From Tannerellaceae bacterium (GTDB lineage: Bacteria; Bacteroidota; Bacteroidia; Bacteroidales; Tannerellaceae): 47,931 nt of DNA. The notes below the pieces were generated by a model. The model saw only the letters and a program-made list of their open reading frames with translations, was not told the origin of the DNA and searched no databases. Positions 9,010 to 17,773 of this stretch are shown here, piece by piece (position 1 is the first letter of the stretch; each line of letters opens with the position of its first letter). The stretch spans positions 1-47,931 of the forward strand of contig JAITGS010000009.1 in the NCBI GenBank assembly GCA_031280435.1. Reading direction: 5' to 3'. A program made the translations under genes and the position numbers.

Positions 9010-10221
9010 CTATAATCCCTTATTAACAGGCTGTTTCGAGATAACTTCCGCAGAAATACTAACCACTAATGTGATCAGAAACAGTATGCAGCCCAGCAAA
9101 AAAAGCGACTGATAATGCGTTCCACCCGAAGGCGCTTCCCCAAGTTCGGCCGCAATAGTCGCCGGAATTGTACGCACCGATTCGAACATCGATCGAGGCA
9201 TAACCGCAGCATTTCCCGTAACCATCAGCACGGCCATAGTCTCGCCGATAGCGCGGCCTACACCCAACACCACAGCCGCCATAATCCCCGACGAAGCATA
9301 CGGAACTATCACTTTATAAATGGTTTGCCAGTGAGTGGCGCCAAGCGCCAGACTCGCCTCGCGCATCGCCTTGGGGGTGGCACGCATGGCATCTTCCGCA
9401 ATCGTAATGATCGTAGGCAGGGCCATAATAGCCAGGATGAGGCTGCCGGCCAGCGCCGTCTCCCCAACCGGAAGATTCAGAGCCCGTTGTATCAAGGGCA
9501 CAAGCACCACCAAGCCGAAAAATCCATACACAACCGACGGAATCCCCGCCAGCAGCTCTATGGCCGGTTTAAGTAACTTGCGCATCCTCTCATCCGCAAG
9601 CTCCGAGAGGTAAATAGCAACGCCCAGACCCAGCGGCAAGGCTATAAGTATGGCGAAGAAGCTCACCCAAAGCGTCCCCATAATCAGCGGAAGCACACCG
9701 AATTGAGCGGCAGGCGTAGCCGTCGGCATCCATTCGATCCCTCCGAAGAAGCTTCGCGGAGAGATGTTCCGTAGCGGCAATATCCGCAGGTCGGCATTAT
9801 CCTTAGGCACATAAAGTTCGGGCAAAAAGGCAAGTATGTTGGGCTCGGATGCTATCACCTCTCCAAGCTTTTCGGGCAGCAGTTCGTAGTCATTTCCCAG
9901 TTCCGATTCATCATAAATTGAAAAGATGTCCTCAAAACGAAAGGGTATTATTTCAGCATCCGCACCACCCAACTCGCTCCAATTCGTATAAGTATAATCG
10001 AAGATCTCCTTGATTTGCCGAGAATCGAGCGCACCTACGGGATTCGAAACGTTCACCGCAAGCACATAAGCCTTCTCTACCTCAGAACTCCGGAAGAGCC
10101 CCAAGCCTTCTTTAAACAGGAAGATAATGATCAGAATTATTGCAAGGCTCGTCACACCGCCGCTCAAGGTGAACAGTCCCTGCATCAAATGCTCCGTAAT
10201 TTTTCTAATCCTTTTTCGCAT
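9010..10221 (-). CDS. pstC: Phosphate ABC transporter permease PstC with a PstS-like insert
   Basis: A 403-aa permease, about 100 residues longer than the classical PstC. The first membrane segment (about 22-42) is followed by an extra domain (about 45-165) before the conserved core (PLIMGTLWVSF onward, coupling loop EDAMRATPKAMREASLALGA). The insert resembles part of the neighbouring PstS: residues 52-94 (AVNVSNPVGALDSRQIKEIF, then TNWSELGG and IIPF) parallel PstS 102-143 (AVIVHPSNKVSGLTREQLEAIF, then TNWKDVGG and IIPY), and AFLPELYVPK parallels YVGLAYLNK. By topology the insert should be periplasmic. Confidence 0.96.
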   Translation of the reverse strand: MRKRIRKITEHLMQGLFTLSGGVTSLAIILIIIFLFKEGLGLFRSSEVEKAYVLAVNVSNPVGALDSRQIKEIFDYTYTNWSELGGADAEIIPFRFEDIFSIYDESELGNDYELLPEKLGEVIASEPNILAFLPELYVPKDNADLRILPLRNISPRSFFGGIEWMPTATPAAQFGVLPLIMGTLWVSFFAILIALPLGLGVAIYLSELADERMRKLLKPAIELLAGIPSVVYGFFGLVVLVPLIQRALNLPVGETALAGSLILAIMALPTIITIAEDAMRATPKAMREASLALGATHWQTIYKVIVPYASSGIMAAVVLGVGRAIGETMAVLMVTGNAAVMPRSMFESVRTIPATIAAELGEAPSGGTHYQSLFLLGCILFLITLVVSISAEVISKQPVNKGL

Positions 10222-10224
10222 TTT

Positions 10225-11040
10225 TTATTTAACGGGTATAAAACCGATTTCGCCCACTATCTTCTGTCCTTCCGTCGATAGCACAAAGTCGACGAAAGCC
10301 TTAGAGCGGCTTTCCGCCTGCGTTATGTAGTAATAAAGCAGAGGACGGACTATGGGATATGTCCCATCTTTGGCTGAGGCCGCCGACGGCTGCACATGCC
10401 CCGCACAGCTCTTGTAGGACACTCCGAGCGCCTTCACATCTTTATTTAAATAGGCCAGACCTACGTATCCTATGCCGCCTCGCGTCTGGCTGATCGACTG
10501 GATAATGGCGCCTGTTGCCGGCATGCTCATAATCCCGTTCATGTAGTTGCGATTTCGCAGAACGCTCTCGCGGAAAAATTCGTAGGTGCCTGAAGATGTC
10601 TCCCGCGCATAAGGGATAATTTTCAGATTCTCGCCGCCAACATCCTTCCAGTTGGTGATTTTTCCGGTGAAGATAGCCTCAAGTTGCTCCCTGGTCAGGC
10701 CCGAAACCTTGTTGGACGGGTGAACAATAACCGCCAGAGCGTCGAAAGCTGCCGTCACCTCCTTTACGGTTTTGCCTCCCTGTTGCAACTTTTGTCTCTC
10801 GTCGAACTTAATTTTCCTCGACGACTGCGCTAAATCCGTCGTTCCCTCTATGAGAGCAGCTATGCCGACGCCGCTGCCTCCACCCGTCACCGTTACCGAT
10901 TCCGAAGGCCTCGCCTTCATAAACATTTCGGCCACTTTTTGAGAAAGCGGCAACATGGTGTCCGAGCCTTTTATCTTCTGGGCCTGAAGGCCTCCAAACA
11001 CGCCGGCAAGAAAAACCAGCGCCAAAATCATTTTTTTCAT
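10225..11040 (-). CDS. pstS: Periplasmic phosphate-binding protein
   Basis: A 271-aa binding protein with a signal peptide (ALVFLAGVFGGLQAQ, cleavage near residue 20) and no lipobox. Ligand-contact segments typical of PstS are visible: KGSDTMLPL, TGGGSGVGI, AQSSRKI and RETSSGTYEFF. It hands phosphate to PstC/PstA. It starts 79 bases after the porin stop; no separate promoter was recognised in that gap, so transcription from the porin promoter is likely. Confidence 0.96.
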   Translation of the reverse strand: MKKMILALVFLAGVFGGLQAQKIKGSDTMLPLSQKVAEMFMKARPSESVTVTGGGSGVGIAALIEGTTDLAQSSRKIKFDERQKLQQGGKTVKEVTAAFDALAVIVHPSNKVSGLTREQLEAIFTGKITNWKDVGGENLKIIPYARETSSGTYEFFRESVLRNRNYMNGIMSMPATGAIIQSISQTRGGIGYVGLAYLNKDVKALGVSYKSCAGHVQPSAASAKDGTYPIVRPLLYYYITQAESRSKAFVDFVLSTEGQKIVGEIGFIPVK

Positions 11041-11119
11041 CTTCAGTATATATTAATTGGTTTGTCGTTGTAAGCATAGATATATTTTTTTGCCATCATG
11101 ATAAGGATTCACTGCTTAT

Positions 11120-12466
11120 TTAAAAAGTATATTGCAGCCTAAGAGTGAATACGTTATCCCTACGGTCGGAATCGTATCCGGCAATGTAGGTTGAGCCATT
11201 TTCGGAGGCTACGGAAGGAATTTGCGCCGTAGTTTCGTTTTTTACGAGCTCGTAATAAGCTGTAAGCCGGAGAGTTTGATTGATTTTCCACAGCAGTCCG
11301 CAGCCAAGGCTGTGCATGGCGACGTCGCCGGCTCCCGTACGGCTACCGTCTGCTCCGATATTGTTGGAGGAAACGTCGGTATTCGGGTCGAAAAAATCGT
11401 AGCGCGCGACGGCAGTAAGCGGCACAGGGCCAAGATCTTGCGCGACGGAGATGTATCCTCCGGCAATAGGGCGCAGGTATATTTCTCCCGCCGCGGGAAG
11501 AGCGCTGAAACGATAGTCGTAGGCTCCTGCGGCATTGCCCGGATGTTTGCCTGCGACATACTCTAAGCGTATCTGTGTCAGGCCCGCAGCGGTGAATTGT
11601 GCGTATTGAAAGTCGGCTCCGAAGTATTGTCGGGGAGCATAGCGCCCTATGCGGTTTGCGTTCTTATCGTGGAGCATGAATTTTCCGTTATCCATCATAA
11701 AAATTGAGCTGTCGTTTTGAAAAACTCCGCCAAGATATGCAGATATTCCTCCACCTATGCTTATGCTGTTTCCAAAAGTATGCGAGCCATACAGGTGTGC
11801 GACGAAGTCCATTCGTGACACCACTTGCGGCCTTATTCCGTTGCCTGTGAACCATCCGGCGTCGAGGCGCAGAGCTGCAAGTGCCGAGTTTTTAGGCGGT
11901 TGCAGCGTCAGCATGAATCCCAAATCGAGCTCATCCGGAAACATTATTTGCGATATGCGCGTTCTTTCGGGAGACTCCCGTCGCGATGAGGAGAGCATGA
12001 ACTCGTGCCCGAACGGACGATAGAACATGCCGGCTTTCAGCATGTTACGCCCGGATATTGGATCTTTGACCTGCAAATAAATATCCTTAGTTGAGAGACC
12101 TTTATCGGTTATGTCGACTTGTGCGACTGCGGATGCGATGCCCTCTTCGTAGACGAATTTCAGTCGTCCGCGGCGTATTGCAAAGCGGCTGTAATCGGTG
12201 TTGTGCGATTTTTCGTAGGCGTTCGCTTTTCCGTGCTGCTTGAAACTGATGCCGTCGGCATCGGCTTGAGCGTACTGGTATTGCGCTTGTACATAACCTG
12301 TTATCTTAAGCCTCTGCAATATGCGCAGGCTGCTGTCAAGGCTGTCGGCCTTGGTTATCAACTTTTCGAAGGGTGTTGGAACGGATTCCTGTGCCGATGC
12401 GGCGAATCCTGCTGTAAGGCAAAGGATTATATGTGCAATAAAGCGGCTTTTTTTGATGATATTCAA
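11120..12466 (-). CDS. Phosphate-selective porin (OprO/OprP type)
   Basis: A 448-aa outer membrane beta-barrel with a signal peptide ending near ASAQ (residue 25), a coiled segment (ITKADSLDSSLRILQRL), then the start of an OprP-like barrel (KITGYVQAQYQY, RFAIRRGRLKF). The C-terminus is FTLRLQYTF, an aromatic-ended final strand. Position at the head of pstSCAB-phoU, behind PHO-box-like repeats, supports a role in phosphate entry. Selectivity for phosphate over other anions is inferred. Confidence 0.9.
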   Translation of the reverse strand: MNIIKKSRFIAHIILCLTAGFAASAQESVPTPFEKLITKADSLDSSLRILQRLKITGYVQAQYQYAQADADGISFKQHGKANAYEKSHNTDYSRFAIRRGRLKFVYEEGIASAVAQVDITDKGLSTKDIYLQVKDPISGRNMLKAGMFYRPFGHEFMLSSSRRESPERTRISQIMFPDELDLGFMLTLQPPKNSALAALRLDAGWFTGNGIRPQVVSRMDFVAHLYGSHTFGNSISIGGGISAYLGGVFQNDSSIFMMDNGKFMLHDKNANRIGRYAPRQYFGADFQYAQFTAAGLTQIRLEYVAGKHPGNAAGAYDYRFSALPAAGEIYLRPIAGGYISVAQDLGPVPLTAVARYDFFDPNTDVSSNNIGADGSRTGAGDVAMHSLGCGLLWKINQTLRLTAYYELVKNETTAQIPSVASENGSTYIAGYDSDRRDNVFTLRLQYTF

Positions 12467-12495
12467 TGGTAAATTGCATTAATGGGTTAATGCAA

Positions 12496-12503
12496 CAAAG
12501 GTA
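12496..12503 (-). promoter_or_regulatory. -7 box TACCTTTG of the phosphate operon
   Basis: The minus strand reads TACCTTTG, matching TAnnTTTG, 30 bases before the porin start codon. The PHO-box-like repeats begin 20 bases upstream, where a -33 element would otherwise lie. Confidence 0.7.
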
Positions 12504-12523
12504 GTTTCGCAAAATTACGCGCC

Positions 12524-12553
12524 TGTTGCGAAAGTGTTACGAAGCTGTTACGA
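12524..12553 (-). promoter_or_regulatory. Three 11-bp-spaced direct repeats, putative PHO box
   Basis: On the minus strand three 8-mers, TCGTAACA, TCGTAACA and TCGCAACA, start at 12553, 12542 and 12531, exactly 11 bases apart. An 11-bp period of short direct repeats next to the core promoter is the known architecture of PhoB/PhoP operators. The array sits upstream of the porin -7 box at the -33 position, as expected of an activator that substitutes for that element. Confidence 0.75.
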
Positions 12554-12560
12554 GAAAAAT

Positions 12561-12959
12561 TTACCGCTTGATGATGCGCCGTAAAATCGTCCAGGCAAAG
12601 AGGGTTCCTACGCTCACTCCGAGACAGTTGCAGATAAAATCGAGCGTATCTCCCGTACGATTGTCTGTTAAAAATGCTTGCCCGATTTCAATGATTCCGC
12701 TGAAGATGATTGGCGCGACGACGGCCCCTGCTATTCCATATCGCAACGGAAGAGGCTGTATATGCCTGTGGTTGAGGAAAAATTCGGCCCAGAGCACGGC
12801 GCTTACTCCGGCGTACATGCAGAAGTGCGCCAGCTTGTCCATACCCTCATGCCATGTGATGGAAGTTGCCGACAATTCGGTGAAAGACAGGGCTATAATA
12901 GCAAGCAGGATTGTGATCGAAAAGGGGTATCGGCGCAGGTATCGTAGTATATTGCTCAT
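12561..12959 (-). CDS. VanZ-like membrane protein
   Basis: A 132-aa protein with four predicted membrane segments (about 13-29, 46-63, 78-92 and 106-124). The segments DKLAHFCMYAGVSAVLWAEF and DFICNCLGVSVGTL match the VanZ-like domain. The physiological role of these short chromosomal VanZ-like proteins is generally unknown, and a role in teicoplanin resistance should not be inferred. It starts 3 bases after sufS and is probably co-transcribed with it. Confidence 0.85.
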   Translation of the reverse strand: MSNILRYLRRYPFSITILLAIIALSFTELSATSITWHEGMDKLAHFCMYAGVSAVLWAEFFLNHRHIQPLPLRYGIAGAVVAPIIFSGIIEIGQAFLTDNRTGDTLDFICNCLGVSVGTLFAWTILRRIIKR

Positions 12960-12962
12960 GGC

Positions 12963-14174
12963 TCAAGGGTTTAGCATTTTTTTCACGGTTGCCAGGGTTT
13001 TGATGAATGTATCTATCTCATCTTTTGTGTTATACAGTGCGAAAGAAGCACGAATTGTGCCGTCGATTCCGAAGGCTTGCATGAGTGGTTGCGCGCAGTG
13101 ATGGCCGGTTCTGACGGCTATGCCGTAGCTGTCGAGCAGCATGCCGGCGTCGTATGGGTGAATATTGTCGAGGAGAAATGACAAAGTGGCGGCTTTATTT
13201 TTGCTTTCGCCTATGATTCTCACTCCGCCGAGGGCTAAGAGCTGCCCGGTGGCGTATCTGAGGAGCTCGGCTTCGTGGGCTGCAATCCGCTCATGTCCAA
13301 TGCTATTAACATATCTGAGCGCTTCGGCAAATGCGGTGCTGCCTATGAAGTCGGGCGTGCCTGCTTCGAACTTAAAGGGGAGCTCGTTGTAGCTGGTTTT
13401 TTCTATGGATACGGACGCAATCATCTCTCCACCGCCCTGATATGGAGGCAGTTGCTCGAGGAGTGTTTCCTTGCCGTAGAGCACTCCCATGCCCGTCGGG
13501 CCGTAAATTTTGTGCGATGAAAAGGCATAAAAGTCAACGTCGAGCTCTTGCACGTCGACCTTGATGTGAGGCACTGCCTGCGCTCCGTCGAGCAATACGG
13601 GAACATTGTGCGCATGCGCTATCTCTATGATTTCCCGAACGTTATTCACTGTGCCCATCACGTTCGAGACGTGGGCGAGCGATACGAGCCGGGTGCGCTC
13701 GGAAAAAAGGCTACGGTAGGCGGCCATGTCGAGTTCGCCTGCGGCGGTTACGGGCACAGCGCGGAGCTTAATCCTCTTGCGCTCAGACTGTAATTGCCAC
13801 GGCACTATGTTGGAGTGATGCTCCATTACGGAGATAATGACCTCTGCTTCATCGTGAAAAAATGCATCGGTATATGTGGAAGCAAGCAAATTGATGGCTT
13901 CGGTTGTGCCTCTTGTAAAAATTATTTCGCATGCCGATCCTGCGTTTATGAACTGCTGCACCTGGCGTCGGGCGTCTTCGTGTGCTTCGGTTGCTGCGCG
14001 ACTAAGGAAGTGCACCCCGCGATGTATGTTTGCATTTTGCCTGTAATATCCGTCTATTATTTTATCGACCACACACTTTGGCTTCTGCGTAGTGGCTGCA
14101 TTATCAAAATATATGAGAGGTTTACCGTTAACCGTTTCTGATAATATGGGAAAATGTATGCGCTCTGATTCCAT
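12963..14174 (-). CDS. sufS: Cysteine desulfurase, SufS type
   Basis: A 403-aa PLP enzyme that removes sulfur from cysteine for Fe-S cluster assembly. The PLP lysine is K222 in SSHKIYGPTGMG, and the catalytic cysteine is C360 in RTGHHCAQP, the group II (SufS/CsdA) arrangement. The N-terminal LIYFDNAATTQKP is characteristic. The other suf genes are not in the window, as sufBCD would have to lie upstream on this strand and the next 200 bases hold none. A good promoter precedes it at 14195-14224. Confidence 0.95.
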   Translation of the reverse strand: MESERIHFPILSETVNGKPLIYFDNAATTQKPKCVVDKIIDGYYRQNANIHRGVHFLSRAATEAHEDARRQVQQFINAGSACEIIFTRGTTEAINLLASTYTDAFFHDEAEVIISVMEHHSNIVPWQLQSERKRIKLRAVPVTAAGELDMAAYRSLFSERTRLVSLAHVSNVMGTVNNVREIIEIAHAHNVPVLLDGAQAVPHIKVDVQELDVDFYAFSSHKIYGPTGMGVLYGKETLLEQLPPYQGGGEMIASVSIEKTSYNELPFKFEAGTPDFIGSTAFAEALRYVNSIGHERIAAHEAELLRYATGQLLALGGVRIIGESKNKAATLSFLLDNIHPYDAGMLLDSYGIAVRTGHHCAQPLMQAFGIDGTIRASFALYNTKDEIDTFIKTLATVKKMLNP

Positions 14175-14194
14175 TGCTGTACTTATTTATTGAG

Positions 14195-14224
14195 CAAATA
14201 TACACTAAAAAAATGCCGTTCAAA
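14195..14224 (-). promoter_or_regulatory. Promoter of sufS, TTTG-N18-TATATTTG
   Basis: On the minus strand TTTG (14224-14221) and TATATTTG (14202-14195) are 18 bases apart, close to the Bacteroidota -33/-7 consensus. The -7 box ends 20 bases before the start codon. Confidence 0.7.
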
Positions 14225-14375
14225 GCCTGGCCATGCAATACAGGCCGAAAAAGTCCGGGGCTGACGCCTGTCTGAAGCAATGTTTGCTGTAAACCTGCAA
14301 ACTATCCCTGTCAAACAAAAAATATGTCTATCCTTATCGACTATATATGCACAATAACAATGTAACTTCCCTTTT

Positions 14376-14663
14376 ATGAACAGGATATTCCCTGATATAG
14401 AAGCAACTTTCCGCCATGAATTCCGGACGTTCCCGATCCCGCGCGGCTACTTAGCCGGAAAATCGGGCTACTTAGCCGGAAAACCCGGCTACTTAGCCGG
14501 AAAACCCGGCTACTTAGCCGGAAATCCCGGCTACTTAGCCGGAAAACCCGGCTACTTAGCCGGAAAATGCGGCTACTTAGCCGGAAAATGCGGCTACTTA
14601 GCCGGAACCTTAAAAGAATGTTCGGAATACTTTAAGACAGCCCGAAATTCTTATCGGACATAG
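14376..14663 (+). other. Open frame through the 21-bp array, doubtful gene
   Basis: Because 21 is a multiple of three, the array stays open as a 95-codon frame: an unrelated N-terminal 23 residues (MNRIFPDIEATFRHEF...), then eight heptapeptides GYLAGK followed by S, P, N-P or C, then an unrelated tail. Copy-to-copy base changes fall in one place of the unit and alter the amino acid, with no sign of synonymous preference. No TAnnTTTG box was seen upstream. I treat it as non-coding by default. Confidence 0.2.
14445..14612. repeat. Second 21-bp tandem array, 8 copies
   Basis: Eight 21-bp units begin at 14445 and every 21 bases to 14592. Each opens with GGCTACTTAGCCGG, in which GGCTA and TAGCC are inverted around CT; the variable part is AAAATCG, AAAACCC, AAATCCC or AAAATGC. 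The sequence is unrelated to the 21-bp array at 1-240 although the period is the same. It lies between divergently placed sufS and the 3' end of gcvP. Confidence 0.97.
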
Positions 14664-14848
14664 CCTGAAAAGTTTTGTGACAGTCTGTTTTATGCATTGA
14701 AACATAGAAGGTTGAAGCAGGAGCAACGACAGGCATGCGCGGCATATCCTTGCGGTGATAATGCTTTCAAATTGCAAGAGGCTGCAAGCCGGACGAAAAG
14801 GCCGGAGTGCAAAAGCGGGCGAAAGCTATACTCAAAAGATTATTCGGC

Positions 14849-14875
14849 AAAAAAAACACAACATTAAATATGTTG
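14849..14875 (-). terminator. Terminator after gcvP within a larger stem
   Basis: On the minus strand CAACAT (14875-14870) pairs with ATGTTG (14864-14859) and is followed by TG and a run of eight T (14856-14849). A wider stem encloses it: GCGGGCGAA (14815-14823) is the exact reverse complement of TTCGCCCGC (14884-14892). It ends the run of genes from 19932 to 14909. Confidence 0.65.
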
Positions 14876-14908
14876 ATATGCAATTCGCCCGCTCTCGCTT
14901 GCGGATTC

Positions 14909-17752
14909 TCACTCTATAACGGGAATGAGGTTGCGGTCGCCGAAGGCATTGTCTACTCTTGCAACGTTTATCCAGAACTTGTTGGTGCGCAGCCAATCCA
15001 GCGGGTATGCGGCTTTGCTTCGCGAGTAGGAGTGATTCCACTCGTCGGCGGTGATTTCGTACTCGGGATGCGGAGCGTTTTTGAGTACGTTGTCGTCTTT
15101 TGGCGCGCGCCCTTCCTCAATTTCGCTGATTTCGCTTCGGATGCATGCGAGGGCTTCTACAAAGCGGTCGAGCTCGGCCTTGCTTTCGCTCTCGGTGGGT
15201 TCGACCATGAGTGTGCCGTGAACGGGAAAGGATAGCGTTGGGGCATGATAGCCGAAGTCGATCAGGCGTTTGGCTATGTCGGTTTCGTCGACGCCGGAGC
15301 CTTCCTTAAACTTGCGACAGTCGAGTATGAGCTCGTGGGCAACGCGGCCTGTGGCTCCGGTGTATACTATGCCGTAGGCATCTTTCAGCCTGGCGGCAAG
15401 GTAGTTGGCGCTGAGTATGGCGATGCGCGAGGCTTGCGTCAGTCCCTCGGCTCCCATCATCCTTATATAAGAATATGTGATGGGGAGGATGCCTGCGCTT
15501 CCGTATGGCGCCGCGGCTACGGTGTTTCGTCCGTCGCCGATTGCCGGATGCGAGGGCAGGAATGGGGCCAGATGTGCGGCAACGCAGATGGGCCCTACGC
15601 CGGGACCGCCTCCTCCGTGAGGAGATGCAAATGTCTTATGCAGATTGAGATGGCAGACGTCGGCGCCTATTATTCCGGGATGTGTGAGGCCCACTTGGGC
15701 GTTCATGTTGGCTCCGTCCATATAAACTTGTCCGCCGAGGGCGTGAACGACGGCGCACATTTCCCGTATGTCTTTTTCGAATACTCCGTGCGTTGAGGGA
15801 TATGTTATCATGGTGGCTGCCAATGCATTTTTGTGTTCTTCGGCTTTCTGTCGGAAGTCGTCCAAATCAATGTTGCCGTTGTTGTCCGTTCGGACGGTGA
15901 CGGTTGCATAGCCGCACTGAATTGCGCTGGCCGGATTGGTTCCGTGTGCCGAAGCGGGCAGTAGTACGATGTTGCGATGCCCTTGGCCTATGCTCTCAAG
16001 GTATGAGCGTATGACGCGCAGGCCTGCGTATTCGCCTGAAGCGCCGGAGTTTGGCTGAAGGCTGATGGCGTCCAGACCGCTTATTTTTTTGAGGTAATCG
16101 GAGAGGTTGTCTATGAGCTCGCGATAGCCTTCTGTTTGATCGGTGGGGGCGTACGGATGTATATTTTGAAATTCCGGGCGGCTGAGGGCGAATAACTCGG
16201 AGGCGGCATTGAGCTTCATTGTGCAGGAGCCTAAGGAAATCATTGACTGCGTGAGAGATATGTCCTTACTCCCGAGGCGGGTTATGTATCGCATAAGCTC
16301 CGTTTCGGTGTGATACATATTAAATACGTCTTGCCGGAGGAAGGCGCTGCTACGTGCAAATTTCGGCTCGAAACCTGCGATGTTGAGCGGAATCTCGTCA
16401 CATTCAATGGCATAATCTATCCCGGCCGCTCCGGAAAATATGTAGAGCAGAACCCCAATGTCGGTCAGCCGCGTTGTTTCATCAATGCTGAGGCCTACTT
16501 GCCCGGCTTCGAAGTATCGCAAATTCACTCTGCATTCAAGGGCAATCTCCCTCAGCGCTTCTATGGAAACATTTGCGGGCAGCTCCAGCATCAGCGTATC
16601 GAAGTAGTTCTTATTGAGTTGTTTGTATCCGAGTTTGGTGAGCTCGGCGGCGAGGAATCCGGCATACGCATGTATGCGTTTTGCAATGTCTCGCAGGCCG
16701 TCGGGCCCATGGTATACGGCATAAAAGCCGGCCATGACTGCCAAAAGCGCTTGTGCGGTGCAGATGTTCGAGGTGGCTTTCTCGCGTTTGATATGCTGCT
16801 CGCGCGTTTGAAGCGCCAGGCGGTAGGCCTTATGCCCGTAAGCATCCTTGGATACGCCTATTATGCGTCCGGGAAGCGCCCGCTTATATTCCTCCTTCAC
16901 AGCCATATAGGCTGCCGACGGCCCACCGTAGAACATAGGGATGCCGAACCTCTGCGAGGAGCCGAAAACAACATCTGCCCCCCATTCGCCGGGTGGAGAT
17001 AAAAGCACAAGCGACATCAAATCCGCTGCTACTCCCACACGCACTCCGGCGGCTGCGGCCCTCCTAACGAAATCGCGGTAATCCTCCACCGAGCCGTTGC
17101 CGTCAGGAAACTGAACGATCGCGCCAAAAGTATCAGCCGTGAAATCATAGCTGTTATAGCAGCCGGTCACAATCCTGATGCCCTGAGGGATAGCCCGTGT
17201 TTGCAATACGGCCTGCGTGGATGCAAAAACATTGTCGTCAACAAAAAGCGTTGCCGCTCCGGCCTTCACCTGCTCGCGGCTGCGACTGTTATAGAGCATG
17301 GCGGCAGCCTCGGCAGCAGCCGTGGCCTCGTCCAGCAAAGAGCAGTTGGATAGCGGCAATCCCGTAAGCTCGCACACAAGCGTCTGGAAGGTGAGCAAAG
17401 CTTCGAGCCGTCCCTGCGAAATCTCGGCCTGATAGGGCGTATACGAGGTGTACCAAACAGGATTCTCCAACACATTCCGTTGTATAGGCGCGGGGCATAC
17501 CGTCCCATACCATCCCATACCTATATAAGAAGTAAAGCATAGATTTTTCGACGCAAGTTCGGCAATATGCAAAGCATATTCCCATTCCGTCATAGGATCC
17601 GGCAGATCAAGCGCAGCCTTTAGCCGTATGTCGGCCGGAATAGTTTGCTCAATAAGCTCGTCGATAGACTCAGCTCCGACGGTTTCAAGCATGGCGGGGA
17701 GATCCTCCGCCTGTATGCCAAGGTGTCGGGAGGCGAATAAGTTCGTGTTCAT
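14909..17752 (-). CDS. gcvP: Glycine dehydrogenase (decarboxylating), P-protein
   Basis: A 947-aa single-chain P-protein of the glycine cleavage system, which decarboxylates glycine and passes the aminomethyl group to the H-protein. The N-terminal half has FASRHLGIQAEDLPAML and YIGMGWYGT; the C-terminal half has the PLP lysine near residue 706 in HLNLHKTFASPHGGGGPG. The length is normal, so the gene is intact. gcvT and gcvH are not adjacent. The start follows an ATATTATAT leader 21 bases after the metallo-hydrolase gene. No glycine riboswitch was recognised before it. Confidence 0.97.
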   Translation of the reverse strand: MNTNLFASRHLGIQAEDLPAMLETVGAESIDELIEQTIPADIRLKAALDLPDPMTEWEYALHIAELASKNLCFTSYIGMGWYGTVCPAPIQRNVLENPVWYTSYTPYQAEISQGRLEALLTFQTLVCELTGLPLSNCSLLDEATAAAEAAAMLYNSRSREQVKAGAATLFVDDNVFASTQAVLQTRAIPQGIRIVTGCYNSYDFTADTFGAIVQFPDGNGSVEDYRDFVRRAAAAGVRVGVAADLMSLVLLSPPGEWGADVVFGSSQRFGIPMFYGGPSAAYMAVKEEYKRALPGRIIGVSKDAYGHKAYRLALQTREQHIKREKATSNICTAQALLAVMAGFYAVYHGPDGLRDIAKRIHAYAGFLAAELTKLGYKQLNKNYFDTLMLELPANVSIEALREIALECRVNLRYFEAGQVGLSIDETTRLTDIGVLLYIFSGAAGIDYAIECDEIPLNIAGFEPKFARSSAFLRQDVFNMYHTETELMRYITRLGSKDISLTQSMISLGSCTMKLNAASELFALSRPEFQNIHPYAPTDQTEGYRELIDNLSDYLKKISGLDAISLQPNSGASGEYAGLRVIRSYLESIGQGHRNIVLLPASAHGTNPASAIQCGYATVTVRTDNNGNIDLDDFRQKAEEHKNALAATMITYPSTHGVFEKDIREMCAVVHALGGQVYMDGANMNAQVGLTHPGIIGADVCHLNLHKTFASPHGGGGPGVGPICVAAHLAPFLPSHPAIGDGRNTVAAAPYGSAGILPITYSYIRMMGAEGLTQASRIAILSANYLAARLKDAYGIVYTGATGRVAHELILDCRKFKEGSGVDETDIAKRLIDFGYHAPTLSFPVHGTLMVEPTESESKAELDRFVEALACIRSEISEIEEGRAPKDDNVLKNAPHPEYEITADEWNHSYSRSKAAYPLDWLRTNKFWINVARVDNAFGDRNLIPVIE

Positions 17753-17773
17753 ATATAATATATCTTAATTGGG

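Noticed and set aside
12561-12959. Glycopeptide resistance from the VanZ-like gene
   Set aside because: No vanHAX or other resistance genes are nearby; VanZ-like domains are common in chromosomes of sensitive bacteria.
17753-17773. Glycine riboswitch before gcvP
   Set aside because: Only 21 bases separate gcvP from the preceding gene, too few for an aptamer; none was seen before the operon either.
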